A DNA stretch of 64,000 nucleotides from Atlantibacter subterraneus (GCF_007570865.1 NZ_VLPS01000005.1:400758-464757); one strand, 5' to 3'. Numbered from the stretch's first letter, positions 48,054 to 58,950 are shown. Made by a program: numbers and translations. The notes: a model not told the origin generated them from the sequence alone.

Positions 48054-49497
48054 AGTGATCCTGCCGCTGGTGGCGTATTTGCTGGTGGTGATGGGGCTGT
48101 CGATTTATGCCATTCGCCGTCGCGCGACCGGCAGCTTTTTAAACGAGTATTTCCTCGGCAGCCGTTCCATGGGCGGTGTTGTGCTGGCGATGACGCTTAC
48201 CGCGACCTATATCAGCGCCAGTTCATTTATTGGCGGGCCTGGTGCAGCCTATAAATACGGGCTGGGCTGGGTGTTGTTGGCAATGATTCAACTGCCGGCA
48301 ATTTGGCTGTCGTTAGGTATTTTAGGCAAAAAATTCGCTATCCTGGCACGCCGCTACAACGCGGTTACGCTGAACGATATGCTGTTTGCCCGCTACCAGA
48401 GCCGCTTACTGGTGTGGCTGGCGAGCCTGAGTCTGCTGGTGGCGTTTATTGGCGCGATGACGGTGCAGTTTATCGGCGGCGCTCGGCTGCTTGAAACAGC
48501 CGCAGGCATTCCCTACGAAACCGGGTTGCTGATTTTCGGCGTCAGTATCGCACTGTATACGGCGTTTGGCGGCTTTCGCGCCAGCGTGCTGAATGACACT
48601 ATGCAGGGCCTGGTGATGCTGATTGGCACCATCCTGCTGCTGGTTGGCGTGGTGCATGCCGCTGGCGGGCTGCCGAGCGCGGTAGAAAAACTCCAGCAGA
48701 TCGACCCGAAGCTGATCGCACCAGAAGGCGCGGGCGACATTCTTTCTCCTGCCTTTATGACCTCGTTCTGGGTGCTGGTCTGCTTCGGGGTGATCGGCCT
48801 GCCCCACACTGCGGTACGCTGCATTTCCTATAAAGACAGCAAAGCCGTCCATCGAGGCATGATTATTGGCACCATTGTGGTGGCAATCCTGATGTTCGGT
48901 ATGCATCTCGCCGGGGCGCTGGGCCGTGCCGTATTGCCTGATCTGAAAGTCCCGGACCTGGTCATCCCGACGCTGATGGTGACCGTGCTGCCGCCGGTCG
49001 CGGCAGGCATCTTTTTAGCCGCGCCGATGGCGGCGATTATGTCGACCATCAATGCGCAACTGTTGCAGTCATCCGCCACGATCGTTAAAGATCTCTGGCT
49101 CAATATCCGCCCCGATCAGATCCATAATGAAAAGGGACTCAAGCGCATGTCCTCGGCGATCACGCTGATACTGAGCGTACTGCTGCTGCTGGCGGCATGG
49201 CGTCCGCCTGAAATGATCATCTGGCTGAATCTGCTGGCGTTTGGCGGGCTGGAAGCGGTTTTCCTGTGGCCGCTGGTACTGGGACTGTACTGGGAAAAAG
49301 CTAACGCCGCAGGGGCGCTGAGCGCGATGATTTGCGGCGGCGTGCTGTATGCCGTGCTCGCCACGTTCAACGTGCACTACTTTGGGTTCCACCCCATTGT
49401 TCCGTCGTTATTGATAAGTTTGCTGGCTTTCCTGTTGGGCAACCTGTTTGGTCGCCCGGTAGCCGAAGCCGCTGTTGTTTCATCCGCTGATAAATAA
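48043..49497 (+). CDS. panF: Sodium/pantothenate symporter
   Basis: 484-residue inner-membrane transporter of the sodium:solute symporter family, importing pantothenate. It has the family's many hydrophobic segments (by eye about 13), with the SSS signature region [23 protein letters not shown] near residues 52-74. It overlaps yhdT and is 11 bp before prmA. Confidence 0.96.
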   Translation: MQHEVILPLVAYLLVVMGLSIYAIRRRATGSFLNEYFLGSRSMGGVVLAMTLTATYISASSFIGGPGAAYKYGLGWVLLAMIQLPAIWLSLGILGKKFAILARRYNAVTLNDMLFARYQSRLLVWLASLSLLVAFIGAMTVQFIGGARLLETAAGIPYETGLLIFGVSIALYTAFGGFRASVLNDTMQGLVMLIGTILLLVGVVHAAGGLPSAVEKLQQIDPKLIAPEGAGDILSPAFMTSFWVLVCFGVIGLPHTAVRCISYKDSKAVHRGMIIGTIVVAILMFGMHLAGALGRAVLPDLKVPDLVIPTLMVTVLPPVAAGIFLAAPMAAIMSTINAQLLQSSATIVKDLWLNIRPDQIHNEKGLKRMSSAITLILSVLLLLAAWRPPEMIIWLNLLAFGGLEAVFLWPLVLGLYWEKANAAGALSAMICGGVLYAVLATFNVHYFGFHPIVPSLLISLLAFLLGNLFGRPVAEAAVVSSADK

Positions 49498-49508
49498 AGA
49501 GTGACGCT

Positions 49509-50390
49509 ATGCCATGGATTCAACTGAAAATTAACACCACCGGTACGCATGCGGAGGAGCTCGGCGACGCGCTGGTGGAAAGCGGTGCGGTGTCCGTCAC
49601 CTTTCAGGATACCCACGACACGCCGGTGTTCGAGCCGCTGCCGGGCGAAACGCGCCTGTGGGGTGATACCGACATTATCGGCCTGTTTGACGCCGAAACC
49701 GATATGAAAGAGGTGGTGGCGATACTGGAAAATCAGCCGCTGTTAGGCGCAGGGTTCCACCACAAAATCGAGCAGTTAGAGGATAAAGACTGGGAGCGCG
49801 AATGGATGGATAACTTCCACCCGATGCGTTTTGGTGAACGCCTGTGGATTTGCCCGAGCTGGCGTGAGGTTCCCGACGAAAACGCCGTTAACGTGATGCT
49901 CGATCCAGGCCTGGCGTTTGGCACCGGAACGCACCCGACGACTTCGCTGTGCCTGCAGTGGCTCGACGGCCTGGATCTCGCCGGTAAGACGGTGATCGAC
50001 TTTGGCTGTGGCTCCGGCATTCTTGCCATCGCCGCGCTCAAGTTGGGGGCAGCGAAAGCGATCGGCATTGATATCGATCCGCAGGCGATTCAGGCCAGCC
50101 GCGATAACGCCCAGCGCAACGGCGTTTCTGAGCGTCTGGAACTCTACCTGCCGCATGACCAGCCGGAACAGATGCAGGCCGACGTAGTGGTCGCCAATAT
50201 CCTGGCAGGCCCGCTTCGCGAGCTGGCACCACTGATTAGCGTATTGCCGGTTAAGGGCGGTCTGTTAGGGCTTTCCGGCGTGCTGGCAACCCAGGCCGAA
50301 AGCGTCTGCGAAGCCTATCAGGCGTTGTTCAGCCTTGACCCGGTAGTGGAAAAAGAAGAGTGGTGCCGGATCACCGGCGTTAAATACTGA
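49509..50390 (+). CDS. prmA: Ribosomal protein uL11 methyltransferase
   Basis: 293-residue SAM-dependent enzyme that trimethylates L11. The N-terminal L11-recognition domain (about 1-55) and linker are followed by the SAM motif [17 protein letters not shown] (about 161-177) and the NILAGPL catalytic-site element. Length equals E. coli. Confidence 0.97.
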   Translation: MPWIQLKINTTGTHAEELGDALVESGAVSVTFQDTHDTPVFEPLPGETRLWGDTDIIGLFDAETDMKEVVAILENQPLLGAGFHHKIEQLEDKDWEREWMDNFHPMRFGERLWICPSWREVPDENAVNVMLDPGLAFGTGTHPTTSLCLQWLDGLDLAGKTVIDFGCGSGILAIAALKLGAAKAIGIDIDPQAIQASRDNAQRNGVSERLELYLPHDQPEQMQADVVVANILAGPLRELAPLISVLPVKGGLLGLSGVLATQAESVCEAYQALFSLDPVVEKEEWCRITGVKY

Positions 50391-50395
50391 GCTTT

Positions 50396-50430
50396 GAGAA
50401 CATGGTCCAGGCCATGTTCTCATTTCCCCT
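50396..50430 (+). terminator. Terminator hairpin after prmA
   Basis: Perfect 10-bp stem GAGAACATGG (50396-50405) with CCATGTTCTC (50412-50421), 6-nt loop, then a pyrimidine-rich tail. Confidence 0.8.
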
Positions 50431-50475
50431 TTCCATCCCGTTAAACACCCTTCTGATTGATTCGTCCTCCTTATA

Positions 50476-50507
50476 ATGGTCCGCCCCGATATACCGGGGC
50501 GGACCAT
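50476..50507 (+). promoter_or_regulatory. Perfect 13-bp inverted repeat upstream of cah
   Basis: ATGGTCCGCCCCG (50476-50488) is exactly complementary to CGGGGCGGACCAT (50495-50507), leaving a 6-nt loop. It ends 30 bp before the cah start codon. TTATAAT immediately before it could be a -10, which would put the transcription start inside the repeat. No T-run follows, so it is either an operator or an mRNA leader structure. Confidence 0.65.
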
Positions 50508-50537
50508 CTGAACTGTAAAATTCACCGGACGAATAAA

Positions 50538-51278
50538 ATGAAAATGCATTTAGCAAAATCACTGTTGATTGCCGCAGGCCTGATGCCTGCACTGGCTTTG
50601 GCTTCCCACTGGAGTTATGAGGGCCATGGCTCCCCCGAACACTGGGGTGAACTGAGTAGCGAATTTAAAGAATGCCAGGCGGGAAAAAATCAGTCACCCA
50701 TCGATATTATCCACTCTCTGAACGCGCATATCGCGCCGCTGGAAATGCAGTATATCCAGAGCCCCATCGTGATACTGAATAACGGCCATACTCTCCAGGC
50801 CAGCTTTGACCAAAAAGCCGGGAACGTCGTTAAATTCGACGCTATTAAAGCCGACTTGCAGCAATTCCACTTCCACGCGCCCAGTGAAAACACCATTAAT
50901 GGCAAACATGCCGCCATGGAAATGCATCTGGTTCATAAAGAGAGCAATGGAGATGTCGTGGTGGTCGCAGTGATGTTTGATATTGGCGCAGAAAACCCGG
51001 CGCTGACGGAACTGTGGAAGAAAATGCCTCAGCAAGCGGAAAAAAGTGCGCCTCTGACCACCAAAATCGACATGAATACCCTGCTGCCCACAGATAAGAC
51101 ATACTGGCGCTTTAGCGGCTCGCTGACCACGCCCCCCTGCTCTGAAGGGGTGACCTGGCTGGTGATGAAGCATCCGTTGACGCTGTCAGAAGCGCAACTT
51201 CAGCAATTTAAAGCGGTTATGCATCACGATAACAACCGTCCGGTGCAGCCGCTACACGGACGTGTGGTAGTGGAATAA
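50538..51278 (+). CDS. cah: Periplasmic alpha-class carbonic anhydrase
   Basis: 246-residue secreted zinc enzyme converting carbon dioxide and bicarbonate. A signal peptide runs to about residue 22 (ALALA, then SHWSYEGHG). Zinc ligands are His111 and His113 (QQFHFHAPSEN) and His130 (AMEMHLVHKE). Cys46 and the Cys in TTPPCSEGVTW form the expected disulfide. ATG 50538 is chosen for the signal peptide; the frame is open upstream through the hairpin. In K-12, prmA and dusB are neighbours, so the gene is an addition here. Confidence 0.95.
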   Translation: MKMHLAKSLLIAAGLMPALALASHWSYEGHGSPEHWGELSSEFKECQAGKNQSPIDIIHSLNAHIAPLEMQYIQSPIVILNNGHTLQASFDQKAGNVVKFDAIKADLQQFHFHAPSENTINGKHAAMEMHLVHKESNGDVVVVAVMFDIGAENPALTELWKKMPQQAEKSAPLTTKIDMNTLLPTDKTYWRFSGSLTTPPCSEGVTWLVMKHPLTLSEAQLQQFKAVMHHDNNRPVQPLHGRVVVE

Positions 51279-51312
51279 TCAGCGCGGCTGTTGAATGACT
51301 GTACGCTAAAAA

Positions 51313-51341
51313 TGAGAGCAAGTTCTCAAAACCTGCTCTCA
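51313..51341 (+). terminator. Hairpin after cah
   Basis: TGAGAGCA (51313-51320) pairs with TGCTCTCA (51334-51341), 13-nt loop, 34 bp after the cah stop; no strong T-run. The following AT-rich 51345-51480 shows no gene. Confidence 0.5.
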
Positions 51342-51563
51342 CTGCCTGAAAAACAAACAAATACATACGTGTTGTTTCCCGAAAACTCCAGCTCTGGCAT
51401 AAGAAGTCATAAGAAATTGTGGTTGAACACTAAATAATCTTATTTGATTAACCCTATGAAATAACTAAGCAATTCAGTCTGCCACCCCGTTACTCTGGCG
51501 ATTCCTTGATCTACACCCTCTGATTGTTCAAAGTTTGGCCTTTCATCTCGCGTCAAAAATGCG

Positions 51564-51577
51564 TAATATACGCCGCC
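51564..51577 (+). promoter_or_regulatory. dusB-fis promoter -10 and GC-rich discriminator
   Basis: TAATAT (51564-51569) followed by the discriminator CGCCGCC is nearly identical to the E. coli fis promoter core, whose GC-rich discriminator and CTP start make it strongly growth-rate dependent. The upstream region (51480-51560) is where Fis and IHF sites lie in E. coli; I cannot assign them here. Confidence 0.75.
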
Positions 51578-51608
51578 TTGCAGGCACAGTATGGTCATTT
51601 CTTAACTC

Positions 51609-52616
51609 ATGCGCATCGGACACCACCAACTCAGAAATCGCCTGATTGCAGCGCCCATGGCGGGGATTACCGACCGGCCATTCAGGACGCTGTGTTATGA
51701 GATGGGGGCCGGGCTGACCGTTTCCGAGATGATGTCGTCTAACCCGCAGGTATGGGAAAGCGACAAATCACGGCTCCGGATGGTTCATGTCGATGAGCCG
51801 GGTATTCGCACCGTGCAAATTGCCGGAAGTGTACCTGATGAGATGGCCCAGGCCGCGCGTATCAACGTGGAAAATGGCGCCCAGATTATTGATATCAATA
51901 TGGGGTGCCCGGCGAAAAAGGTGAATCGTAAGCTGGCGGGCTCTGCCCTGCTGCAATACCCCGAGCAGGTGAAGTCAATCCTGAACGCGGTAGTCAACGC
52001 AGTGGACGTGCCTGTGACGCTGAAGATTCGTACCGGCTGGGATCCGGAACACCGCAACTGTGTAGAGATTGCCCAACTGGCGGAAGATTGCGGTATTCAA
52101 GCGCTGACGATTCATGGCCGTACCCGGGCATGTTTATTTCAGGGAAACGCGGAATACAGCAGTATTCGGTCAGTTAAGCAGAAAGTTTCCATTCCGATTA
52201 TCGCGAATGGCGACATTACCGACCCGCTTAAAGCCAGGGCCGTGCTCGACTATACAGGGGCAGATGCCCTGATGATAGGACGCGCAGCCCAGGGAAGACC
52301 CTGGATCTTCCGGGAAATCCAGCATTATCTGGACACTGGGGAGTTGCTGCCCCCTCTGCCCCTGGCAGAGGTTAAGCGCTTGCTTTGTGCGCATATTCGC
52401 GAACTGCATAGTTTCTATGGCGAAGCGAAAGGGTACCGAATTGCGCGTAAACACGTTTCCTGGTACTTACAGGAACACGCTCCAGATGACCAGTTTCGGC
52501 GCACATTCAACGCCATAGAGGACGCCAGCGAGCAGCTGGAGGCGTTGGAGGCATACTTCGAAAATTTTGCGTATACACAAAATCAATCAACATGCGTCGA
52601 GGCGGCAACTGAGTGA
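51609..52616 (+). CDS. dusB: tRNA-dihydrouridine synthase B, with an extended C terminus
   Basis: 335-residue FMN enzyme that reduces U17 in tRNA to dihydrouridine. Active-site Cys100 lies in [19 protein letters not shown], and FMN-binding [16 protein letters not shown] is present. Compared with the 321-residue E. coli protein, the homologous part ends at [10 protein letters not shown] and 14 unrelated residues ([14 protein letters not shown]) follow, encoded by sequence that looks like the start of an inserted repeat. fis follows after 103 bp instead of the very short E. coli gap. Confidence 0.95.
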   Translation: MRIGHHQLRNRLIAAPMAGITDRPFRTLCYEMGAGLTVSEMMSSNPQVWESDKSRLRMVHVDEPGIRTVQIAGSVPDEMAQAARINVENGAQIIDINMGCPAKKVNRKLAGSALLQYPEQVKSILNAVVNAVDVPVTLKIRTGWDPEHRNCVEIAQLAEDCGIQALTIHGRTRACLFQGNAEYSSIRSVKQKVSIPIIANGDITDPLKARAVLDYTGADALMIGRAAQGRPWIFREIQHYLDTGELLPPLPLAEVKRLLCAHIRELHSFYGEAKGYRIARKHVSWYLQEHAPDDQFRRTFNAIEDASEQLEALEAYFENFAYTQNQSTCVEAATE

Positions 52617-52700
52617 ATCCGCGGAGCTTACAGCCGTAAGCGACAAGGTGAACGAAGGCAGCAAGCGAAGGCAGATTGAGCGATGCAGTGTAAAACAGAA
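52590..52700. repeat. Interspersed repeat-like insertion in the dusB-fis junction
   Basis: The stretch covering the end of dusB and most of the dusB-fis gap has features of a small non-coding repeat: a perfect 6-bp hairpin GCTTAC-AGCC-GTAAGC (52626-52641) set among purine-rich repeated motifs (GGCGGCAACTGAGTGAATCC, GGTGAACGAAGGCAGCAAGCG). From memory it resembles a roughly 100-nt element with a GGAGCTTAC...GTAAGTGAC core found between genes in several enterobacteria. Only one copy is in this window, so the family assignment is tentative. Outer boundaries are approximate. Confidence 0.5.
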
Positions 52701-52719
52701 ATAAAGAGCTAACAGAACT

Positions 52720-53016
52720 ATGTTCGAACAACGCGTAAATTCTGACGTACTAACCGTTTCTACCGTCAACTCTCAGGATCAGGTAACCCAAAAGCCCCTG
52801 CGTGACTCGGTTAAACAGGCACTGAAGAACTATTTTGCTCAATTGAACGGTCAGGATGTGAATGACCTGTATGAGCTGGTACTGGCTGAAGTTGAACAGC
52901 CCCTGTTGGACATGGTGATGCAGTACACCCGCGGTAACCAAACCCGCGCTGCGCTGATGATGGGTATCAACCGCGGTACTCTGCGTAAGAAACTCAAAAA
53001 ATACGGCATGAACTAA
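52720..53016 (+). CDS. fis: DNA-binding protein Fis
   Basis: 98-residue nucleoid protein abundant in early exponential phase; it bends DNA and activates rRNA promoters. The C-terminal HTH (about 74-95, [19 protein letters not shown]) and the N-terminal beta-hairpin arms for Hin/Gin contact are present. The protein appears identical to E. coli Fis. It is the second gene of the dusB-fis operon. Confidence 0.99.
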
Positions 53017-53040
53017 TTTCGATTAGCTTACTGCTGTGTA

Positions 53041-53076
53041 AAAAGGCGCTAACCGGCATGGGGAAGCGCCTTTTTT
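53041..53076. terminator. Bidirectional terminator between fis and acrS
   Basis: AAAAGGCGCT (53041-53050) pairs with AGCGCCTTTT (53065-53074), 14-nt loop, T-run after; A-run before for the opposite strand. Confidence 0.88.
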
Positions 53077-53085
53077 ATTGCGAAA

Positions 53086-53736
53086 TTATACCGCGGCGAA
53101 CAGCGAAGGTGGAAACGAGGTCGCTCTGAAGTTATCGGTCGTTAGCAGCTTTAACATATTATCGACTAAATCCTCCAGCAACGCGAAAAGATTAAATGCC
53201 TCAGGTTGGCTCAGCCAATTACTGATTATTCCGTTAACGCAACTTTGTAATAATAGTATCGTTACATCAATATTTATTGTCGCACTGACCTGACCGCTCT
53301 CCACGCAGCGTTTAAGCGCTTTTGTTAAGTTTACTTTATCGAAACAGGCGCTATTTTTGATTTCATATTCGGAGGTCATGTCAGCGGTGAATTCACATTT
53401 ATGATACAAGATTTCCATAAGCGCGCGACTTTTGGGATCCACCGCAACAGCTTTCAAGGGAGCGATTAATGTTTCCCGCAATAAGGTCAGCGGGTCACGA
53501 TTTTCATCAGTAATAAGTTGTGTTTTTTCCTTTATCTCTTCTTGCTGTTTCCATATCTCATTAAATAATTCCGCCTTGCTGGAGAAGTGCCAGTAGATCG
53601 CACCGCGCGTCACGTGCGCCGCGTCGGCAATGTCTGTCAGGGTAGTGCCAGACACGCCGCGCCGGGCAAACTCCGCAATGGCGGTATCAATCAGGAGTTG
53701 CCGGGTTCGCATAGCATCCAGTTTCGTTTTACGCAC
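53086..53736 (-). CDS. acrS: TetR-family repressor of acrEF (AcrS/EnvR)
   Basis: 216-residue TetR-family regulator, divergent from acrEF. The HTH (about residues 12-58) reads LLIDTAIAEFARRGVSGTTL, then IADAAHVTRGAIYWHFSSK, close to E. coli AcrS and AcrR. The ligand-binding half is diverged. I prefer GTG 53736 (VRKTKLDAMRTRQLL), which aligns with the AcrS start and has AAGGA eight bases upstream; an ATG 18 codons earlier has no such support. Base composition of the second half is more AT-rich than the neighbourhood. Confidence 0.82.
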   Translation of the reverse strand: MRKTKLDAMRTRQLLIDTAIAEFARRGVSGTTLTDIADAAHVTRGAIYWHFSSKAELFNEIWKQQEEIKEKTQLITDENRDPLTLLRETLIAPLKAVAVDPKSRALMEILYHKCEFTADMTSEYEIKNSACFDKVNLTKALKRCVESGQVSATINIDVTILLLQSCVNGIISNWLSQPEAFNLFALLEDLVDNMLKLLTTDNFRATSFPPSLFAAV

Positions 53737-54132
53737 CTTGATTATCCTTACTGTATCCAGTCTGGCGAAACTGGAAAATAGTATTTTCAAAGGTGAGGTG
53801 AAGTCACTTTAAATACTCACACTACTACAATTCATAACACTTTTCAGAATACTGCAATACCTTCACAGAGATTATATAAAAAACTTAATCATTTCTTTTT
53901 TAAATATCACAATTTATATTTGATAATAATTAAAGACAGAATAAATAAATTCACACTTTGTCATAGTTAATTCCTAATTTTGTTTTTTTGTGCTGAAAAT
54001 AACAGTCTCCACCCTACCCTTACTTACATTGACTAGGGATTATTTGTAGGATCGCCCATTACGTTTATTTGATTAACTCTGATGCCAGCTTGAGGAATGA
54101 CACTCTGCCATCGGTTTATAAAAGGAATAGTG
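53737..54132. promoter_or_regulatory. AT-rich acrS-acrE divergent control region
   Basis: About 396 bp of very AT-rich sequence (especially 53820-54000) with no gene. This composition suits H-NS silencing, which is known for acrEF in E. coli. I looked for an AcrR/AcrS-type TACATACATT palindrome and found only a partial half (CTTACATTGA near 54024). Confidence 0.5.
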
Positions 54133-55305
54133 ATGACAAAACATAACGGGGCTAAATGTTTATTCCTCTTTCTACTGATTTCAGGAATGTGCATTAGTGG
54201 ATGCGATGATAAAAATAACAAGCCATCAGGTAACGAACCGCCTTCAGTTGTAGTGCATGTCGTTAAAACCGCGCCCTTCGCTGTGACCACAGAGCTGCCT
54301 GGACGCACCTCGGCTTTCCGTATCGCCGAAGTCCGACCGCAAGTTGGCGGAATTATCCTTAAGCGTAACTTTGAAGAGGGCAGCGATATTACGGCAGGTT
54401 CCTCGCTTTATCAGATCGATCCGGCAACTTATCAGGCTACGTATGATAGTGCAAAAGCCACGTTAGCCAGAGCACAGGCGGCGGCAGAGATCGCCCGTCT
54501 GACAGTGAAACGCTACCAGCCACTGGTTGGCACGCAGTACGTGAGCAAGCAGGAGTACGATCAGTCGGTGGCCAGCGCTAAACAAGCCGATGCTGATGTG
54601 CTCAGCGCCCAGGCCGCCGTTGAGTCCGCGCGTATCAACCTGGCTTATACCAAAGTCACCTCTCCTATCAGCGGTCGGATTGGCAAATCCGCCGTCACGG
54701 AAGGCGCGCTGGTAACCGACGGACAGTCTACGGCACTGGCGACGGTACAGCAGCTCGATCCAATTTATGTCGATCTCACCCAGTCCAGTAACGATTTTCT
54801 GCAGCTTAAGCAGGCTATCGAGCAAGGTAGTCTGACCAAAGAGAGCTCCAGCGGCGTGAATATCATTATGGATAACGGCCAGACCTATGCGCATACCGGG
54901 AAGCTTGAATTTACTGATGTGACTGTGGATGAAAGCACGGGTTCTGTGACGTTAAGAGCCGTGTTCCCTAATCCCGATCATCAGCTGTTGCCGGGGATGT
55001 TTGTCAGAGCGCGGGTCGATGAAGGCACCCAGCCTGATGCGATTCTTGTGCCTCAGCAGGGCGTGACCAGAACGCCGCGCGGCGACGCACTCGTGATGGT
55101 GGTTGATCAGCAGAATAAGGTTGAAACCCGCGCGGTTGTCGCTTCTGAAGCGGTTGGCGATCGGTGGTTGGTGAAACAGGGACTTAAGCCGGGCGACAAA
55201 GTGATCATCAGCGGTTTACAGCATATTAAGGCTGGCGCAACGGTGAACCCGGTCACTGACGATACCGCAGAAAAATCTCAGCAAGGCGCCCGCGAACATG
55301 GCTAA
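54133..55305 (+). CDS. acrE: Multidrug efflux periplasmic adaptor AcrE
   Basis: 390-residue RND membrane-fusion lipoprotein, partner of AcrF with TolC. The lipobox ISGC gives Cys24, with Asp at +2 (CDD), the inner-membrane retention signal. Lipoyl, alpha-hairpin and beta-barrel domains follow ([36 protein letters not shown] in the lipoyl return). ATG 54133 has AAAGGAAT upstream. It overlaps acrF by 8 bp. Confidence 0.94.
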   Translation: MTKHNGAKCLFLFLLISGMCISGCDDKNNKPSGNEPPSVVVHVVKTAPFAVTTELPGRTSAFRIAEVRPQVGGIILKRNFEEGSDITAGSSLYQIDPATYQATYDSAKATLARAQAAAEIARLTVKRYQPLVGTQYVSKQEYDQSVASAKQADADVLSAQAAVESARINLAYTKVTSPISGRIGKSAVTEGALVTDGQSTALATVQQLDPIYVDLTQSSNDFLQLKQAIEQGSLTKESSSGVNIIMDNGQTYAHTGKLEFTDVTVDESTGSVTLRAVFPNPDHQLLPGMFVRARVDEGTQPDAILVPQQGVTRTPRGDALVMVVDQQNKVETRAVVASEAVGDRWLVKQGLKPGDKVIISGLQHIKAGATVNPVTDDTAEKSQQGAREHG

Positions 55306-58300
55306 TTTCTTTATTCAGCGACCTATTTTCGCCTGGGTTCTGGCAATCCTGTTGATGATTGCCGGCGGGTTGGCCATTATCCAGTTGCCCGTTGCCCAGT
55401 ATCCTACGATCGCGCCGCCTGCTGTCGCTATCTCCGCCACCTATCCCGGCGCGGATGCGCAAACCGTTCAGGACTCTGTCACTCAGGTTATTGAACAGAA
55501 CATGAACGGCATCGATAACCTGATGTACATGTCTTCGACCAGCGATGCCTCAGGCAGCGTGACCATTACCCTAACCTTCGAATCCGGCACCGATCCGGAT
55601 ATCGCACAGGTTCAGGTGCAAAATAAACTACAGCTGGCGATGCCCCTGCTTCCTCAGGAAGTGCAACAACAGGGTATCGGCGTTGAAAAATCCAGTAGCA
55701 GCTACTTACTGGTTGCAGGCTTTATCTCTTCGGATAACAGCATGAACCAGGAGCAGTTGGGGGATTACGTCGCCTCTACGGTAAAAGATCCGATCAGCCG
55801 TACGCCAGGCGTGGGCGACGTTCAGCTGTTTGGCGCACAGTTCGCCATGCGTATCTGGCTGGATAATAATGCATTAAACAACTATCAGCTGACGCCGGTT
55901 GACGTCGTCAACCAGTTAAAAATACAGAATGCGCAAATTGCTGCAGGTCAACTTGGCGGAACGCCTGCGGTGGCCGGGCAGCAGCTAAACGCCTCTATCA
56001 TTGCCCAGACGCGTCTTAAGAGCGTGAAGGAGTTTGAAAACATCACCTTACGCGTCAACAAAGACGGCTCGCTGATCCGCCTTAAAGATGTGGCACGCGT
56101 AGAACTGGGAGGCGAAAACTACAACACCGTCGCGAGAATCAACGGGAAACCCGCCGCAGGTTTAGGTATCAAACTGGCGACAGGCGCGAATGCGCTGGAC
56201 ACCGCCAAAGCCATTAAAGAAGAACTGGCAAGAATGCAGCCCTTCTTTCCTAAGGGTTTAAAAGTCACTTATCCCTATGACACCACCCCGTTTGTCCAAA
56301 TATCCATTAAAGAGGTAGTCAAAACCCTGTTCGAAGCCATCGTGCTGGTATTTCTGGTGATGTACCTGTTCCTGCAGAATATTCGCGCCACGCTTATCCC
56401 TACCATTGCCGTTCCTGTCGTGTTACTGGGCACGTTCGCTATGTTGTCTGCGTTCGGGTACTCGATTAACACCCTGACAATGTTCGGCATGGTGCTCGCT
56501 ATAGGCCTGTTGGTTGACGATGCTATCGTGGTGGTGGAAAACGTGGAGCGCGTTATGGAAGAGGACCATCTTCCGCCTAAAGAAGCCACCAGCAAATCTA
56601 TGGGGCAAATTCAGGGCGCGCTGGTAGGCATTGCGATGGTGCTGTCCGCCGTGTTTATTCCCATGGCCTTCTTTGGCGGTTCGACAGGCGCGATTTATCG
56701 ACAGTTTTCTATCACGATTGTTTCCGCTATGGCGCTGTCAGTGCTGGTCGCATTGATTCTAACGCCTGCACTGTGTGCGACGCTGTTGAAACCGCCGTCA
56801 GGCGAGAAGCACGACAAAAACACCGGGCTTTTTGGCAAGTTCAACCGCTTATTCGATAAGAGCGTCGATCACTACAGCAATAGCGTAAGCCGGATCCTTC
56901 ATAGCACTACGCGCTATCTGGTGGTTTACGTCATCATCGTGGCGGGCATGGTTGTACTGTTTATGAAGCTTCCTACCTCATTCCTGCCCGAGGAAGATCA
57001 AGGCGTGTTTATGACTCTGGTGCAACTTCCTTCCGGTGCAACGCAGCAGCGTACCCAGAAAGTGCTTGATGCAGTCAACGACTACTACCTGACCAAAGAG
57101 GGTAATAACGTCGAATCCGTGTTTACGGTTAACGGATTTAGCTTTAGCGGACAGGGGCAAAACGCCGGTATTGCCTTTATTAGCCTGAAGCCCTGGGAAG
57201 AGCGCTCCGGCGACGAAAACAAGGCGCAATCCATTATTGCCCGCGCGACGATGGCCTTCAGGAATATTAGCGACGCGATGGTGTTCCCGTTCAACCTTCC
57301 TGCCATTATCGAACTGGGTACCGCCACGGGCTTCGATTTTGAGCTCATTGACCAGGCCAACCAGGGGCATGATGCACTAACCCAGGCGCGTAACCAATTA
57401 CTGGGTGAGGCGGCAGCGCGTTCCGATGTGCTGGTGCGCGTCAGGCCGAATGGCCTGGAAGACACGCCACAATTTAAGATCGATGTCGACCAGGATAAGG
57501 CGCAGGCGCTGGGCGTCGCGCTTTCTGACATCAACCAGACGCTGTCCACGGCGCTGGGCGGTAACTACGTGAATGACTTTATCGACGAAGGCCGGGTGAA
57601 AAAGGTTTATCTTCAGTCGGATGCGAAATTCCGCATGCTGCCGTCAGATCTTAATACGCTCTATGTGCGTAGCAGCAGTGGCGAAATGGTACCGTTCTCG
57701 GCCTTCGCATCATCACACTGGATTAAAGGTTCCCCTCGTCTTGAGCGCTATAACGGGCTGCCTTCCATGGAAATTCAGGGAGAAGCCATGCCGGGCAAGA
57801 GTACCGGGGAGGCCATGGCGGTTATGGAATCGTTGGCCTCTAAATTGCCTTCGGGATTTGGCTATCAGTGGACCGGGATGTCCTATCAGGAAAGATTATC
57901 CGGCAACCAGGCACCTGCCTTGTACGCCATCTCCCTGATTGTGGTGTTCCTGTGTCTCGCCGCGCTGTATGAGAGCTGGTCCATTCCGTTCTCGGTCATG
58001 CTGGTGGTGCCATTGGGGGTGGTGGGCGCGCTGCTTGCGGCGACAGTAAAAGGTCTGGATAACGATGTCTATTTCCAGGTCGGCCTGCTCACCACCATCG
58101 GTTTGTCGGCGAAAAACGCCATCCTGATCGTTGAGTTTGCAAAAGACTTAATGGACAAAGAGGGTAAAAATCTTATCGAGGCAACACTGGAAGCAGTCAG
58201 AATGCGTCTGCGCCCGATTCTGATGACTTCGCTGGCGTTTATTCTCGGTGTGTTACCGCTGGTGATCAGCAAAGGAGCCGGGAGCGGCTCGCAGAATGCC

Positions 58301-58405
58301 GTAGGTACCGGCGTCATGGGCGGTATGCTTGCCGCAACGCTGTTAGCGATTTTCTTTGTCCCGGTATTCTTTGTGGTAATACGCCAACGTTTTAATAAAA
58401 AGTGA
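55298..58405 (+). CDS. acrF: Multidrug efflux RND permease AcrF
   Basis: 1035-residue inner-membrane trimeric drug/proton antiporter. Twelve membrane helices with two large periplasmic loops are expected and consistent with the hydrophobicity. The proton-relay pair is visible in [18 protein letters not shown] (about 406-407), and the conserved Lys region in TM10 is in [17 protein letters not shown]. It overlaps acrE. Confidence 0.95.
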   Translation: MANFFIQRPIFAWVLAILLMIAGGLAIIQLPVAQYPTIAPPAVAISATYPGADAQTVQDSVTQVIEQNMNGIDNLMYMSSTSDASGSVTITLTFESGTDPDIAQVQVQNKLQLAMPLLPQEVQQQGIGVEKSSSSYLLVAGFISSDNSMNQEQLGDYVASTVKDPISRTPGVGDVQLFGAQFAMRIWLDNNALNNYQLTPVDVVNQLKIQNAQIAAGQLGGTPAVAGQQLNASIIAQTRLKSVKEFENITLRVNKDGSLIRLKDVARVELGGENYNTVARINGKPAAGLGIKLATGANALDTAKAIKEELARMQPFFPKGLKVTYPYDTTPFVQISIKEVVKTLFEAIVLVFLVMYLFLQNIRATLIPTIAVPVVLLGTFAMLSAFGYSINTLTMFGMVLAIGLLVDDAIVVVENVERVMEEDHLPPKEATSKSMGQIQGALVGIAMVLSAVFIPMAFFGGSTGAIYRQFSITIVSAMALSVLVALILTPALCATLLKPPSGEKHDKNTGLFGKFNRLFDKSVDHYSNSVSRILHSTTRYLVVYVIIVAGMVVLFMKLPTSFLPEEDQGVFMTLVQLPSGATQQRTQKVLDAVNDYYLTKEGNNVESVFTVNGFSFSGQGQNAGIAFISLKPWEERSGDENKAQSIIARATMAFRNISDAMVFPFNLPAIIELGTATGFDFELIDQANQGHDALTQARNQLLGEAAARSDVLVRVRPNGLEDTPQFKIDVDQDKAQALGVALSDINQTLSTALGGNYVNDFIDEGRVKKVYLQSDAKFRMLPSDLNTLYVRSSSGEMVPFSAFASSHWIKGSPRLERYNGLPSMEIQGEAMPGKSTGEAMAVMESLASKLPSGFGYQWTGMSYQERLSGNQAPALYAISLIVVFLCLAALYESWSIPFSVMLVVPLGVVGALLAATVKGLDNDVYFQVGLLTTIGLSAKNAILIVEFAKDLMDKEGKNLIEATLEAVRMRLRPILMTSLAFILGVLPLVISKGAGSGSQNAVGTGVMGGMLAATLLAIFFVPVFFVVIRQRFNKK

Positions 58406-58411
58406 TCCTGT

Positions 58412-58448
58412 AAACATGAAAGACAGCGGATGTCTTTCATGTTTTTTA
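58412..58448 (+). terminator. Rho-independent terminator of acrEF
   Basis: Perfect 14-bp stem AAACATGAAAGACA (58412-58425) with TGTCTTTCATGTTT (58431-58444), 5-nt loop, running into a T-run. The following 58449-58689 shows no gene. Confidence 0.95.
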
Positions 58449-58689
58449 ACCTTGAATAAGCTGATTTATTAATGAGATAAAACGTGCACTGCAGCCGATT
58501 GGCTTATCAATTCCAGTGTAAGTTCCGCTCTCCATTATTTTTACAATCCACATGAATTGACAATAATCACCGCTCCTCTCTGTTTTTTACCAGTGGTAAA
58601 ATGCATCTATCAAATCCAGAGCTAAAGGGATATGAATAATATTGCCTTTAGCGCGAATGACTGGATGATTATTCTAATGAGGTAATACC

Positions 58690-58911
58690 ATGAAGAAGTT
58701 AATCGCTGTCGCATCACTTTGTGCAGTGTTAGCTGGTTGCGCGCATGATTCTCCTTGCGTACCGGTGTATGACGATCAGGGTCGTCTGGTGCATACCAAT
58801 ACCTGCATGAAAGGCACCACGCAGGATAACTGGGAAACCGCGGGCGCGATCGCCGGTGGCGCAGCAGCAGTAGCGGGCTTAACGATGGGCATCATCGCGC
58901 TGAGCAAATAA
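58690..58911 (+). CDS. yhdV: Small lipoprotein YhdV
   Basis: 73-residue predicted lipoprotein. Signal and lipobox LAGC give lipid-attached Cys17, with Ala at +2, so outer-membrane sorting is likely. Two further Cys (Cys23, Cys38) and a C-terminal Gly/Ala-rich hydrophobic segment (about 51-72, AGAIAGGAAAVAGLTMGII) follow. The function is unknown. Confidence 0.9.
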   Translation: MKKLIAVASLCAVLAGCAHDSPCVPVYDDQGRLVHTNTCMKGTTQDNWETAGAIAGGAAAVAGLTMGIIALSK

Positions 58912-58927
58912 TCTCGGCCTGTTCCTG

Positions 58928-58950
58928 AACGGCGCGTCTATCGCGCCGTT
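58928..58950 (+). terminator. Terminator hairpin after yhdV
   Basis: AACGGCGCG (58928-58936) pairs with CGCGCCGTT (58942-58950); 5-nt loop, weak T tail. Confidence 0.7.

Noticed and set aside
50457..51278. Longer carbonic anhydrase starting at 50457
   Set aside because: The extra residues would be read through the inverted repeat and would bury the signal peptide; ATG 50538 begins a normal signal sequence.
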